From contig JADFUC010002064.1 of the NCBI GenBank assembly GCA_019722365.1, positions 186,001 to 250,000 on the forward strand: DNA of 64,000 nucleotides, written 5' to 3'. This document shows, one piece after another, positions 49,706 through 62,452 of this stretch (positions within the stretch are counted from its first letter, which is position 1; every line of letters starts with the position of its first letter). The DNA comes from Lithospermum erythrorhizon. Its lineage: Eukaryota; Streptophyta; Magnoliopsida; Boraginales; Boraginaceae. A program made the translations under genes and the position numbers. Under the pieces are notes generated by a model. It was not told the DNA's origin and ran no database searches. It saw nothing but the letters and a program-made list of their open reading frames with translations.

Positions 49706-50529
49706 ATATATTCTTTTACATTGGGCGGTGGAGTACTGCTATAAAAGAGTAGGTGCGTGAGCTAATTCCCTTTATTTGATTTTAATACTAGTTGATTATT
49801 CAAAGGCTAATACTTTACTGATCTAAAGGTCTAAAGGACATACTCACTCTTTTTCACTAACATGTATAGATTAGATGATAAATTCGACATTTTATGTCAT
49901 TGATGATAATGATAGTGTCCATTCCTCGTGTTGTGTATATCTCATAAACTAAAGAATAAAGCTATTTATAAATAGGATGTAGTAACTTACAAAATTTATC
50001 TTTAAATTTTTAGACTACAAATTTATCTTTTAAATTTTTTATTATGTTGAACAAAAGTAACAATATTTCATTATTTTTAGACAGTTGGCCATATAAAGGT
50101 TATATTTTCATCTTAAAATGTAATAATTATATAAACATAATAAAAATAATTTTAATCTAAAAAATCAATTATATTAACCAACATAAAACTAAAGACTTAC
50201 CATTATAACCCACTAGAACATAGGTAAAGGTACTGATAAATCGAACCCAAAAAATCTAATATTCAAATTCTTGCTCACGATATCCCCGAGGCTACAAATG
50301 TGATTTAAACTTACCAATAATATTGTCACGAATATGAAAAACGTCCCAAGGAATACTTATGGCTAACTTTTTAGACACAAAAACTTGATATTTTATTCTG
50401 AAGTACTAATAGTTAGATTGATGATTTTCTCTCACTACAGTTTTTGTCTTACTTTTTTATGTCATAATTTTCATCAAAATTCCTTATTCTTCTACACAAA
50501 GTAAACTATAATACATTGTAGAAATTTGT

Positions 50530-50880
50530 TCTTGAACCACTACGAATTTAAGAATTAGTAGGGATTAAATTCTAAAATTTAATTGGTGATGGAAGCGGGT
50601 CATTACCTAACTACTATGAGTTTAAGAATTAGCAAGGTTGATCACAAATTTAATTAGTGATAGAGAAGGGCGGTATTACATATTAATTCATCCGCCAAGA
50701 TGATGAATTTATCAATGGGGATTGAGCATACAATACCATGTATGTCGAAACTTGGATCCACGTATCACCTGTCGTCATTATCTTCGTGCTTCGCTCCGAA
50801 AGTTATTAATTTATCGATGTGGGATTGAGAACCGCCGATATCTTACGTATGTCGATAAAACTTGACAGCGTATACGTGTT
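50530..50880. repeat. Two diverged short direct duplications
   Basis: A block with ACTACGAATTTAAGAATTAG (about 50540) recurs as ACTATGAGTTTAAGAATTAG (about 50612). A second block, AATTTATCAATGGGGATTGAG with ATGTATGTCGAAACTTG (about 50704-50752), recurs as AATTTATCGATGTGGGATTG with ACGTATGTCGATAAAACTTG (about 50808-50863). There is no coding content. Confidence 0.6.
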
Positions 50881-52968
50881 TGCAAGTTTTTGGTGATCAC
50901 TATTGAGTTTTCAGTTACTCATTTACTAATTTAAGCGTTCAACATTAAATTATATCGGTGCGTAGAAATAGAATTAACCTTCAAATCAAAATATTTAATG
51001 TAATAATCAAAAGAAGCATACATTAAAAAACTGTTACCCTCATTGTTAAAATATAATTTATATATTTATAATTTCCATCATGGAAACAAAATAATACTGT
51101 GTCTACACATGATCTATACCAACCAGGCAACAAAGTTCAAAATTCTCGACCGACTAGAGTTTATCCATAACATGGAAGGGTCCATAAATTTATAGTGTCA
51201 TAATGAATGATTTATTATCTCACATTGAAGATTCATCTATCAAAAGGATATTCCATCAAATAAATATCGTAAATTTGAATTAAAATCGTTTTTAAATAAA
51301 TCTGAATTATTGGCCCTTTCGAAGAGTCTTGGTGCATTTTTAGTACATAAAGGCTTTTAAAATCATGACAACACTATCTTTTCGAGCCAAAATTAATAAT
51401 TTTTAAAAGGGCAATTTAATTGTGTCAGAATAAACTTCATCTACCATTAGCCAAATATGTAATTCTTACGTCATACATGATTTTAATCAAATTCATCTAG
51501 AATAAAAATAAATATCATCTTTATTTCTGTACATGCGTCTACTTACAGTGGGATTTTTCAATAAAAATCCAATCTTGATTATATTTTCACCAATTTTTAG
51601 GTTTGCGATTTGGTGATTCAATAGTTGCTGCTTCCATTTGAATACTATTTGAATATCATTTGGGGGTGGGGATGTAGGTGAAGAATGCTGTATTTTTATT
51701 CAGTAATTAAAATTGAAGTGGGTGATTAGAACTCGTTGGAGTTGAATAGATGGGTAGTGGTATTTGGATGAGTACTTCTGATTTTCGTTTCGAAAAAATA
51801 GGTAATTCCTGCATCAAATTAAGGTGCTCATTTGAAGTTGAACCGAGCAACTGTTGGAAATGATTTTGTTAGATCGAATGTTTCAATGTGAAATTGCTTG
51901 TAAAATATCAACCATTATAGAATAAAACCATGATACTCTAGGCTATTATCACATTTATAAGTCGACATATTGTTTTCTTGTTTTTAAAATAGTAAACATT
52001 TGATCATTTAGAACGTTTAATAATAATTAATGATTGAAATATTAAACTTTTTTGATTTTATAACACTATTTGCGGTTTTGTCAATTTAATTACACCTAAA
52101 ATAGTGAAAAAAGAAATAAAACTATATTTGAAAATATTATTTTATATGAAATATTTGGTTTAGGTAATTAAAGGATATATTAGACGAAATATGGTGTAAA
52201 AAATAGATTAAGCTACTTTATAATTTGAATAAATAGAAAACAATTTATAAATAGGATAAAGAGAATAGTTTTTCTTCCTAGTTTCTCCCTTTCTGACTGT
52301 AAAAATGGATGGCATACTACATCATTCCTCAAATCAATTTAAACAAACCTAGATTATTTCACTTGTTTTTATATATTTTTGCCAATTAAATGGTAGTTCA
52401 TTCAATTTATATTTATTAATAACTTACATTTACTCATATGAACCTTTAACAATTGGTTTTAAGGTGGCAAAAGAATTAGAGTAGTTTATTATTCTTTTTT
52501 TAAGTTTCAAAGCAATTTATGGATTAGAGCAATGATGTAGATTTGCTGCACTATGCAAATAATATGATAAAATTCAATAAATTTTTTTAAAAAAAATCAA
52601 CAAATTTCAAAGACAATTATTACCAAATAAACTAAAATAATTGGAACATGTACTCAAAACATCTAAACAAAACATAATACCAAAAAAAAAAATATAATGT
52701 TTCTCTTCCATTTTATAAATATCGTCTATTTTATTCTATGTTAACTTTTTAGACTTTCCACTCAAATATATTTAAAAAGATAATATTTCAACATTATTTA
52801 AATTTATAATTATATAATAATCTCGATTCAAATTATTAAATAAAATTATATACGGAATATCAAATAATGTAATAAAATTCGTTAAATAATATTTTTCAAA
52901 TGAAAATTGCATAAAACAAGAATTCGAGCTACGTAATCCGAATTTTAAGATTATCAAATTATTCACAT

Positions 52969-53119
52969 GCCAAATCAGTTACTCATAATAAATTCTAAGA
53001 TTATTACATTATCCACATACCAAATCAAGTACTCTAATAATTAAAATATTGTTGCATTGCCAAATCAGTTACTCATAATAAATTCTAAGATTATTACATT
53101 ATCCACATACCAAATCAAG
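52969..53119. repeat. 90-bp period tandem repeat
   Basis: A segment of about 61 bp beginning GCCAAATCAGTTACTCATAA is present identically at 52969-53029 and 53059-53119, giving a 90-bp period. A third, diverged copy precedes it (about 52930-52975). The array ends about 430 bp upstream of the MCCA start codon. Confidence 0.85.
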
Positions 53120-53550
53120 AATTTTCTAATGAATTAAAATAATCGTAACATCTGATAAGCTAAAAGCTATCCAGGTGATCAATGAACAGCTTAATCTGCA
53201 GATCTTTTATTTAAAAAATCTTAAATTTGATTTACGGAAGAGGAATATATTCGTATTCGGTGGGCTTTGTGGCGAAACCGTGTGATTTACATGATTCATT
53301 CTGATATTCAGATCTGGGTTTGCTTTTATTCTTAGGCAAGATTTTGTTAATGTCTGATATCTAATGTAATTTGTAAGCTTTATTAGTAGAAAAAAATTCG
53401 AACTGAGATGACTAAGATTTATTTAAACACAAAATTTAAATTTAATGTCGAATATATATGTAATTTATAAAAAAAATAAAAATAAAACATTTTAAATACT
53501 TGTAATAACATGAGACATTATAGTAACCATATAATTTTTGAGATCAAACG
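53120..53550 (+). promoter_or_regulatory. MCCA upstream region
   Basis: This is 430 bp of AT-rich sequence between the tandem repeat and the MCCA ATG at 53551. It should hold the promoter and leader. No element can be assigned with confidence. Confidence 0.3.
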
Positions 53551-55929
53551 ATGTCGTTAATCCTCCGTAAAAAAGCAAGCTACCTTGTCCGACTATATTC
53601 AACCAAGCCACCGTTGACCACCGTGAAAAGTGAAAGTCAACAAATGGAGAAAATCCTGATTGCAAATAGAGGAGAAATAGCATGCAGAATAATGAGAAGT
53701 GCAAAGAGGTTGGGGATTAAAACAGTTGCTGTTTATAGCGATGTTGATAAGGAAAGTCTTCATGTGAAATCTGCTGATGAAGCTGTTTATATTGGACCTC
53801 CTCAAGCTCGACTCAGTTACTTGAACTCGTCCAATATTATTCAAGCCGCGGAGAAAACCGGGGCTCAAGTCAGTTTTTTATTTTTATTCGTCTTGCAAAA
53901 TCGCACCAAAAATTTAATTATATTAAGCATTTTTTCCAAAAACTATAATTATTATTTTTTAAAATAAATTATGTTGTTAACGTTAAATTTTATATTTTTT
54001 TTATAAGTAATCTGCCCCTCGTATAAAAATCCTGACTGCTTGGAGTATAATTGGTTGCTACTTGAAATGAGTTGTTTAGTTGGGTTGTTGTATTGCATTT
54101 TGATGTTTGACTTTAGATTTTGAACTCTAATATTTTTGTCTAGTTTTGAACTTTGATACTTTAGCTTTTGAGTTTTGAACTGTTTATATGTTGTAATAAC
54201 AAATAAGTATTGGAATCAGAATTTTTGTATAAAGGGTGGATAAGTTGAGAAACAAGAAAAAGTAAATTATTCTTAGCTGCAAGAATACATGTTGAGAGTG
54301 GATATATCTTTTGATGAATAGGCCATCCACCCAGGTTATGGTTTTTTATCAGAGAGTGCTGAATTCGCTCAACTGTGTGAGGACGAGGGTCTTACATTTA
54401 TTGGACCTCCAGCATCTGCAATTCGTGACATGGGTGATAAAAGGTACATATAACCAAAATTCTCACTCGTAGTATATTATGAAGTCGGTACTAAAAATAC
54501 AGTCTTCTGTGCTCCCCTATTTCTTGTTTGTAGTCTTTTGGACAAAGAATGGTGTGGCCTTTAACATGCGATAAAGAATTGTATGGGTTTTGGCTTCCAA
54601 TGTTGAAGAGTCTGTTTATTTCTTGATAAAAAGGGACAGGTTATGCACTTACGCTTGAACAAGTGTGTAACTTAAATGAAAACATATTTGTAAGTTGATT
54701 TCCAGATAAAAAGAATATGGTAGGAAAGCTCTAATGTTCAATTTCATATGAATTTCCAACAGTCATCCGTATGATGATTGATAACAAAAGTGTGTTTTAT
54801 AACAAATCCTTTTCTTGATACATTCCTTTATATTGTTTTCTGACTTTTGTTCTGCAAATGATTTTTGGTTAAGACTGGATTGTAATTGTATTAATTTGTT
54901 GTTATGCCCATCAGTGCTTCAAAGAGAATAATGGGTGCAGCAGGGGTTCCTCTTGTTCCTGGCTATCATGGGGATGAACAAGATATTGAGCTCATGAAAT
55001 CTGAAGCTGACAAGATTGGATATCCTGTTTTGATCAAGCCCACCCATGGAGGTGGAGGAAAAGTGTGCCCCATTCTTGTTTTTTCAATGTTGCTGTTTTT
55101 GTATTTGTTAAACACAGTAGAATATTGATCTTCCTACCCCTTCCCCTGATATTATATTAAGATGAGATTTTTCTGTTTAATCTTTTGAAGCTCAGAGATG
55201 GTCTATAGTTGTGTTGATAGACTTGAACTTGTATTTGTTTCAAGGAGATAGAAGCATCACCTACTTATTTTTCTTTTGGCGATGTCAGGGTATGAGGATA
55301 GTGCAAAGTCCTAGAGATTTTGTTGATTCATTTTTGGGAGCACAACGTGAAGCTGCCGCATCTTTTGGGGTGAATACGATTTTGCTGGAGAAGTATATAA
55401 CAAAGCCAAGGCATATTGAAGTCCAGGTATCGATATGTAAAATAATTTTTCATGTCTCATTGTCTTGTATCTGATATTCCACATTAAATGAGAATAATTT
55501 CTTAGGTTTTCGGGGATAAGCATGGTAATGTGATTCACCTATACGAGAGAGATTGTAGTGTGCAACGAAGACACCAGAAGATAATTGAGGAAGCTCCAGC
55601 TGTAATGTTTGCCCCCCTTTTCTTCTTGGCAAATTTTAACACATTTTGCAAAAGTTTGAAAAGATATTGTATACTTGCAGCCAAATATCAACAGTGACTT
55701 CCGCTCTCATTTGGGTGAAGCTGCCGTGTCTGCAGCTAAGGTTATTTGACTTATTTCCTCTTATGACATTATCTGCTTTATGTACTTGTATTTTTGTCCT
55801 GGGACAATCTCCATTTAATCTCTTTAGTGTTAGGCCAATCCACTCGAAATACCACAACTGATTATATCGAACAGTCCAAGACCCAATAGGACGTGGCTTT
55901 TAGTGGTTCACGTCCTATACTTGTTATTA

Positions 55930-56140
55930 TACAGTAGTAGACAGTGTATGGGACTTTACTATTGGCTTTGCCTATTCAAGTTCTTTCAATTGTTGTTAGT
56001 AATGACTAAAGTACTGAACCAAAGCAATTGCTTGATGTTGATATTGATTGAAGTTATGTCCATATTATATACATCACTATTGCCCACCCTGTAGTAGACA
56101 GTGTATGGACTTTACTATTGGCTTTGATTATTGCTGTGTT
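55930..56140 (+). repeat. Direct repeat in MCCA intron 6
   Basis: GTAGTAGACAGTGTATGG followed by GACTTTACTATTGGCTTTG occurs at about 55934-55970 and again, with one base missing, at about 56092-56128, 157 bp apart. It lies wholly within the intron. Confidence 0.8.
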
Positions 56141-56660
56141 TAGGTTGATCAATGGGAACTGGGAATGTTCTTTTAATTATCCGCATTTGAGGAATATGAC
56201 ATCCTGCAAGATTTTCCTGTTACCGTGCATGTTTCGTTCCACATGGAACCTCCTATTGTATCATCACGAATGTTATACAACATATTTTCTCAATTTTCAA
56301 CTTAAGAACTAATCTTAGCTAATTCTATGTAGGCAGTTAATTACCACAATGCTGGAACCGTTGAGTTTATTGTTGATACAGTCTCTGGGGAGTTTTATTT
56401 CATGGAGATGAACACCCGTCTTCAGGTTTGTTTTACGCTCGAAGATTTTCTCCGTGCCTTATCTTTTAAAAGTGTGGGTCTGTGTTTCTTTATCTGTTGC
56501 TCTTCCATCATTAAGTGTGTGTGCTGCAAACTGAATCTTGGTAGGTCGAGCATCCTGTTACCGAAATGATAGTCGGTCAAGATCTTGTAGAGTGGCAAAT
56601 ACGTATTGCAAATGGGGAGCCTCTGCAAATGAACCAATCTCAGGTTCCTTTAATAGGTAA

Positions 56661-56920
56661 TACCCCCTCTATTTCAAAAAGATTGTTCAGTTTTGAATTT
56701 TGATGGTTGACTTTTTAAATTTTAAACTCAAATTATTTTATCTATGTTGTGTAATGTTTGGTGAAAAAGGTATCAAATGATATCATTTTTAATGCACTTT
56801 GATAATAACATGGTAGTTTTGATTCAAATCAAAGTTATCTGTGCCAATTAAGGCTACAAAGTTTGTTAACTTTGACTATTGAAAATCAAAGTGGATAATC
56901 TTTTTGGAATGGAGGGAGTA
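56661..56920. mobile_element. Stowaway-type MITE in MCCA intron 8
   Basis: The 260-bp element has terminal inverted repeats. The left end reads TACCCCCTCTATTTCAAAAA and the right end, in reverse complement, TACTCCCTCCATTCCAAAAA. The outer TA on each side fits the TA target duplication of Tc1/mariner-type Stowaway elements. It contains TTTTGATGGTTGACTTTTTAA, shared with the copy near 39.45 kb. It starts 5 bp after the exon 8 donor. Confidence 0.85.
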
Positions 56921-59465
56921 TATATTTCATTCTGATTCTTCAGTTGTGTCCTTTTTTTCTCTCTTTTGTTTACAGTTTCAACATATTGTATCTGCAAAGT
57001 GAAATTCTTTGCTATTAAAGTATTGAACTAATTGTTCTGCACTGTCTGATACTTCCTTTATTTTTATTTGAATGACCTAGTCCACTATTCATTTTGTCAA
57101 CAATCTCAAAGTTTAACTATGACCTAGTGGTGTTAGGCTTAGATTGGTTTGTTTACACAAAAAATATAACATGTTGTAGTATTTCAAGCATATTTTAACA
57201 ATGAAATAGGCATTTTAAATAAAAATGGAGAAAGTATATGTTAATGATGTGCACAGTCCGTGTTATTCAGCTTGGGTAAGTGAAGTAGACGGACTAGAGC
57301 AAGGAAGCTACTTGCTTGTCTGTAGAAAGTTTGGGTAGTTTGCAGCTACAGTGCTCTAACGAAGGATTAAAAATACATTTCATAGGTTGTATTTAAAAAA
57401 AAATATATAAATATATTAGCTCTATATTGATGCAGTACTTGTTAATGGCAGGTCATGCTTTTGAAGCCAGAATATATGCTGAAAATGTTCCCAAGGGATT
57501 TCTTCCAGCAACGGGTACTCTTCATCATTATTGTCCAGTCCAAGTATCCTCCTCAGGTAGTTAATGAAATCTCATAGAAATTTGATGTCTTCAGCTTCAT
57601 TTATTTAGCTATTTAAGTGTATTAATATTAAGAATTTGGAATTACCAACAAAAGATGTTGAAAACTTGAGTTGTGGCAGTTAGAGTTGAGACTGGGGTTG
57701 CACAAGGTGATTCGGTAAGTATGCATTATGATCCTATGATTGCTAAGCTTGTCGTACATGGAGAGAATCGTGGTGCGGCATTGATTAAGTTGAAGGACTG
57801 CCTATCCAAATTTCAGGTGACTTAAAATACAAGGCTCTTTTTTCTGAAGTTATTACTATCTTGTCCCTTAAATTCCAAAATAATTTATGTGTTATCATCT
57901 TGATAGTTGTTTAGTTTGTGTTTTACATGTTATTCTAGAACCTAATAACGGTTGACTTTTTTCTTGCAACTATAACTTTCTTTACTATCATGTTTCAGAG
58001 TTAGTTACTTAGTTATATCCTTATACTTCATATTTTCAGGTTGCTGGCTTGCCCACCAACATAGATTTTCTCCTTAAACTTGCAAATCTGGCGCTTTTGT
58101 AATGGAAATGTAGAGACCCATTTATTGAAATTATAAAGATGATCTTTTCATCGACCCAGATAATGCAACCCTGGCAGAAAAATTCAAGTAATTGCATATA
58201 TCTGGTTCATCAATTAACATTTGAAAAACTGTTTTGCAAGATCAGACTAAATGCCTAAATGAGGTTTGGGGACAGTTCTTACATAACATGTTTATTTAAT
58301 GAATTTATTGTTATTCCCCACCATCTTATATGGTCTATCCCACTTTACATGTATTATTTCAATAGGTCCCCTCTCTGCCTCGGTATTCGCGTCCTACTTT
58401 CAAACCAATCACTGTGCCAGGACAGCCAGGTTGAACAGATGTGAGATGATAATTGGCGTCTGTGACTCGGCTTGTTTGGCTTAGCATCACCTGTCTGCCC
58501 AGATGAAATATTGGTAAGTACTTCAATAGTACTCAAAGGTTTGGCATTAAGCAATTGTTATCTTGATAATCTTGGCTTTTATTTTATTTCATTCACAAGT
58601 CAAAATGGTTCATTTGGTAATCCCAGATACCAGAAGCAAAGTCCCCTGGACTGGAGATCCAGTTGACTCACTTGGGCAATGACGCTTACCAGGTTGAAAT
58701 TGGAGGTGTAAGCAGAAGGGTCACTTTAGCTGTCTATGTCAAGGTAATTGCAAGTGCATTATGTTTTACTTGTTACTAATATCAAGGTTGAACTTAATTG
58801 CTTTTTGATTGTTGCACTATTCTCTTTTTGTTTTCTTTTCCCAAGTGCCTGAGGTCAAAGAATGCCTCTGTTGTTGCTAACCAATATTCATAGTTTTGCA
58901 TTTTTTAACCATTCAGAACTGCAACTCAGTTTTATTGTTTATCCCATTTCATTTCTGCTTCCATGATTTGTGTGCTCTAAGAGACAAAATCCTACTGTTG
59001 ACTTGTAGGATGAGAGTGAGCACATTCATATCTGGCATGGCCCAGACCATTATCATTTTAAACAAAAACTAGGGAATGAACGCTCTGATAGTGACGATGG
59101 AGGAACACTTCATAAGTCAAATTCTGACGTGACATCTCATCCTCCTGGAACTGTAGTGGCTCCAATGGCTGGTTTGGTCGTTAAAGTCCTAGTAAAGGAT
59201 AGCGCAAGAGTTGAGGAAGGGCAACCTATTATAGTTTTAGAAGCAATGAAGATGGAGGTGAGTTGGTCATAGTTATGACCTCTGATGATTTCTAACAAAA
59301 TGCTTTAAAATCCATCAGGCTCAATTTTTGTTATTATAGCATGTCGTGAAGGCGCCAAATTCTGGGCAAATTCATGGGCTTCATGTTACAACTGGTCGTC
59401 AAGTGTTTGATGGTACTGTTCTCTTCACGGTCAAAAGTCTCAAGGTTAGTAAACATCACTTATAG

Positions 59466-62452
59466 CTAGACATCTCTACTTCATATTTCTTACAGGCACT
59501 CGTAATCAAGTTTTTGGAATACTCGGTCAGCTCTGAGATTAATGATTATTCATAGATGGCCTTCAACTGCCACTATTATTGTTTCATACCTATACAACTT
59601 GTTTGTCCCCTTTGTGAGATTGCAATCGATATGGAGTGTAATGACTCGAGAGATATGGAAATTGACGTTGGACTATAATGAGAGTTGGGCAATGATGGCT
59701 ATTCTACTTGTTCATGGCTTGACTAGGATAAGTCTTCGTTGGCATGCTATTCAGTTGCGCACTAAGATGCCACCAACCATTAGTTATACTCCATAGTAGA
59801 GCATATTTTGTCAACAATACAAAGGCTCTGTTTGGCATTATTTTCGGACAATATGTGCTGCTGTTGATTGAACAACGTGCATCCTTAAAATATGAATACT
59901 TTCGGTGAAAACAAAATATTTGTAGTTTGTACTGCAATTTGATAGCATTTTCTGCGTAGCATGATTATTTAGCAACTTTCTTTTGAAACATATGTACTGT
60001 TAATGTTGTTGAACAGGATAACTGACTATATCTGATATCAACCTTTATTGCTGGGCTGACGTCTTGATACGGTAAATTTACCATGGTAAATAATTACACC
60101 TCTGGATGTCTACTGGATTTCTATATCGTTGATGATGTTAGACAATGCCAGAATGTAGAGAACATTTTATGTTGATTAACATCAGAACATGCATTCGGAG
60201 TTGGCGATCTATCTCAGAATGAGGTGATTTTATTATGATGTAAACTAAAGCCCTTCTCTTTGAAATGTAAGATAAGTATGTACATTCTTGTATTGGAGAA
60301 GAAATGATAGTTTTCATTTTCAAAGCTATTTATGAAATTTAATTTTCGAACATTTCACATTTAGCTGTCTTGTACTCTTGTTCTTGAAGGGCTATCGAAT
60401 CGACACCACATACATAGATCACATTTAGTACCCAATGCATAGACCTCCAAAAGAAGTTGTGCATCATTTAAACGCTCCCACACCCCACCCTGCCGGTTTG
60501 AGCTTAGGTATGTAGAAGGCTCGATTGAGGTTGAACCGATACAATTGTACTACTTTAGGTTTGCCATAGTTAAGTGACTTGGACCAATATTCAAGATAGG
60601 TTCATTCGAAAGGGGGTTATATCATAAACTTATTTCAACTTGAATTAAGTGAGAGGGGGCACTACTAATAACTATAGGAAAAAGCTTAATAGTGAGAATG
60701 AGTACTCAATGTATAAAAGCATAGAGAAAATTGGTTATATGGCATTGTCTATCTTGATCTGCTGGAGCTTTAGCAGTCAAGAGCTGGTTATCAAGCCACT
60801 CAGATGTTAATATAAGCTGCTGTATTAACTTACTGGTTGGCATTACTTTAGCCAATCAGCTCGGCCAGCTGCTATAATCTACTTCTAAACAATTTGTGAA
60901 GCAATAATACAAATCACTAAAAATGGTTCAATGTATTTAACTGTTGTTTCTCTTTAGATTAGGTTTCAAGGAACTGATGAATAAATAGGGAAGCTGCTTC
61001 TTGTTGTCTTGGAGAGTTGGAGACATTGTGGCTGGGCCTCTAGGCCTCTGTGGATACAAGCACACTGAAAGTACTAAAGTTGTTAAATGACTGTTTCACC
61101 CCTGAATGAAATTTTCCTCCAACACTACTTACAAATAGGGGCTGAAATAGTAATTCCACATCACATTTTACTGTTTCCGGTGCTGATGATAGCACCAGTG
61201 CACCCGCCCCCGTGTTAGGTTAAACTTGGTGTAGTTCCAAAGAGTCGAACATTACTTTTAAGTTCGGTCAATTTCAAATCAAATGCTCAACTATTATATA
61301 TATAAGTGTTGAATAATAATGTGTATTAAGGGCACCTGCAACTCTTTGATTTCTAAAGAAAATGTTCAAATCTAAGTGAGATTGATTACTAAGCCATTTT
61401 TGTAAATAAGACGAATCGACATTACAATATAGTCAGGAAGCATTGTGTATTTTAACTATTAAGTCAGAAAATAGAAACTACAAATCTGCGTTGAGGAAGC
61501 TAGTCTTGTACTTTTTTATATTAATTTATGACGTAACTCGAAGCTTGACATAGATTAAATGTGAGCCTCAATGTCTATAGATTCTCTTCTTGTCTAAATC
61601 TTGTACTTAGTTGTTCATTAGTTGTAAAATCCTAAAACTGGATTTAGAGGCAAAGTACCTCAAATCAAGAAACAGAAGCATACCAAGTATTTTGCTCCCC
61701 TGCACTTCAACTCACACCAAAATTCAATGCTGCTTTGTTCTGTACCCATAAAAGGAGCCCTTTGAAGCAAACAATGTTAGTAAGGTAAACCAAAACTCAC
61801 TATAAAACTCTTTCTCTCTCTGGGTAACCTCAATTTTAACCTGTTCTTTGTTCAATAGCCTTTATTCTATGTCTCTTATCTTCCTGCATCATTTTTTGTT
61901 GCTTTCTCTTGTCTTGTTTGGTGAAAACTAACTATTAAAGCTATTAATTTACCCTCAAATTATTATTTTTAAATCACACCTTGTAAAATCGCATATATGA
62001 AAAGTATTATTTGATACTCTAGTATTTAATAAAAACTTCTTTAATTTTTTTATAAAACCATACCTTACAAAATCGCTTACGTGGGAAGTGTTGTTTAATA
62101 AATGCTACTAAAACTTGGTACAAACAATCATAAGCAAAAGCTACTCATGGTAATCTTAATCTTTTTTATAGTAAATATATAAAGAGTGATTATGAAACTG
62201 GAGTACAAGCTGTCATAATCGACCCACAATTTATATCTCTGCATAAGTAACCCATAAACAGTGATTATTAGAAACTGGAGTTTTTTTCTTGTTTTTTTTT
62301 AACAATTGAACAAACAGATTAGTCTCTTTCAGTAAATTACTACACATTGGTTTTTGGAAGCTTTTGAACTGAGGATAAATAAAGCTTTCATTTTTATTTT
62401 CATTTTGAGCAATTAATTTTATGTAAATTGGCTAACAATAATTTTTGAAAAA
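59466..62452. other. MCCA-IP5P intergenic region
   Basis: About 59466-59733 and 62845-62915 have counterparts in the inverted copy at 29.7-30.1 kb; the rest does not. A likely leader exon of the phosphatase gene lies around 61650-61800, suggested by transcript-like composition before AATGTTAGTAAGGTAAACC, but this is uncertain. No other gene was recognised. Confidence 0.4.

Larger units (their letters stand above)
47991..52968. other. AT-rich intergenic region between NET1 and MCCA
   Basis: No gene was recognised. It holds a SINE at 49598-49705 and short diverged duplications near 50530-50880, otherwise very AT-rich DNA. This is a divergent intergenic space: NET1 reads left and MCCA reads right. 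Confidence 0.5.
53551..59465 (+). pseudogene. MCCA: Methylcrotonoyl-CoA carboxylase alpha subunit (MCCA), exon 11-12 lesions
   Basis: MCCA is the biotin-carrying subunit of the mitochondrial enzyme in leucine breakdown. Fifteen exons were placed: 53551-53868, 54322-54443, 54915-55062, 55289-55426, 55506-55601, 55681-55740, 56333-56425, 56545-56656, 57452-57556, 57680-57816, 58040-about 58255, 58366-58513, 58627-58743, 59009-59257, 59340-59465. Exons 1-10 join in frame. They give a short presequence ([18 protein letters not shown]), the biotin-carboxylase start [20 protein letters not shown], the ATP-grasp loop [13 protein letters not shown] and the active-site stretch [16 protein letters not shown]. 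Exon 11 runs into a stop after LKLANLALL, with several small deletions and a lost donor relative to the inverted copy. Exon 12 is also shifted. Exons 13-15 are open and include the biotin motif EAMKMEHVV. As read, the product would lack the biotinyl domain. Sequencing error is possible but unlikely, given multiple separate changes. Confidence 0.85.
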
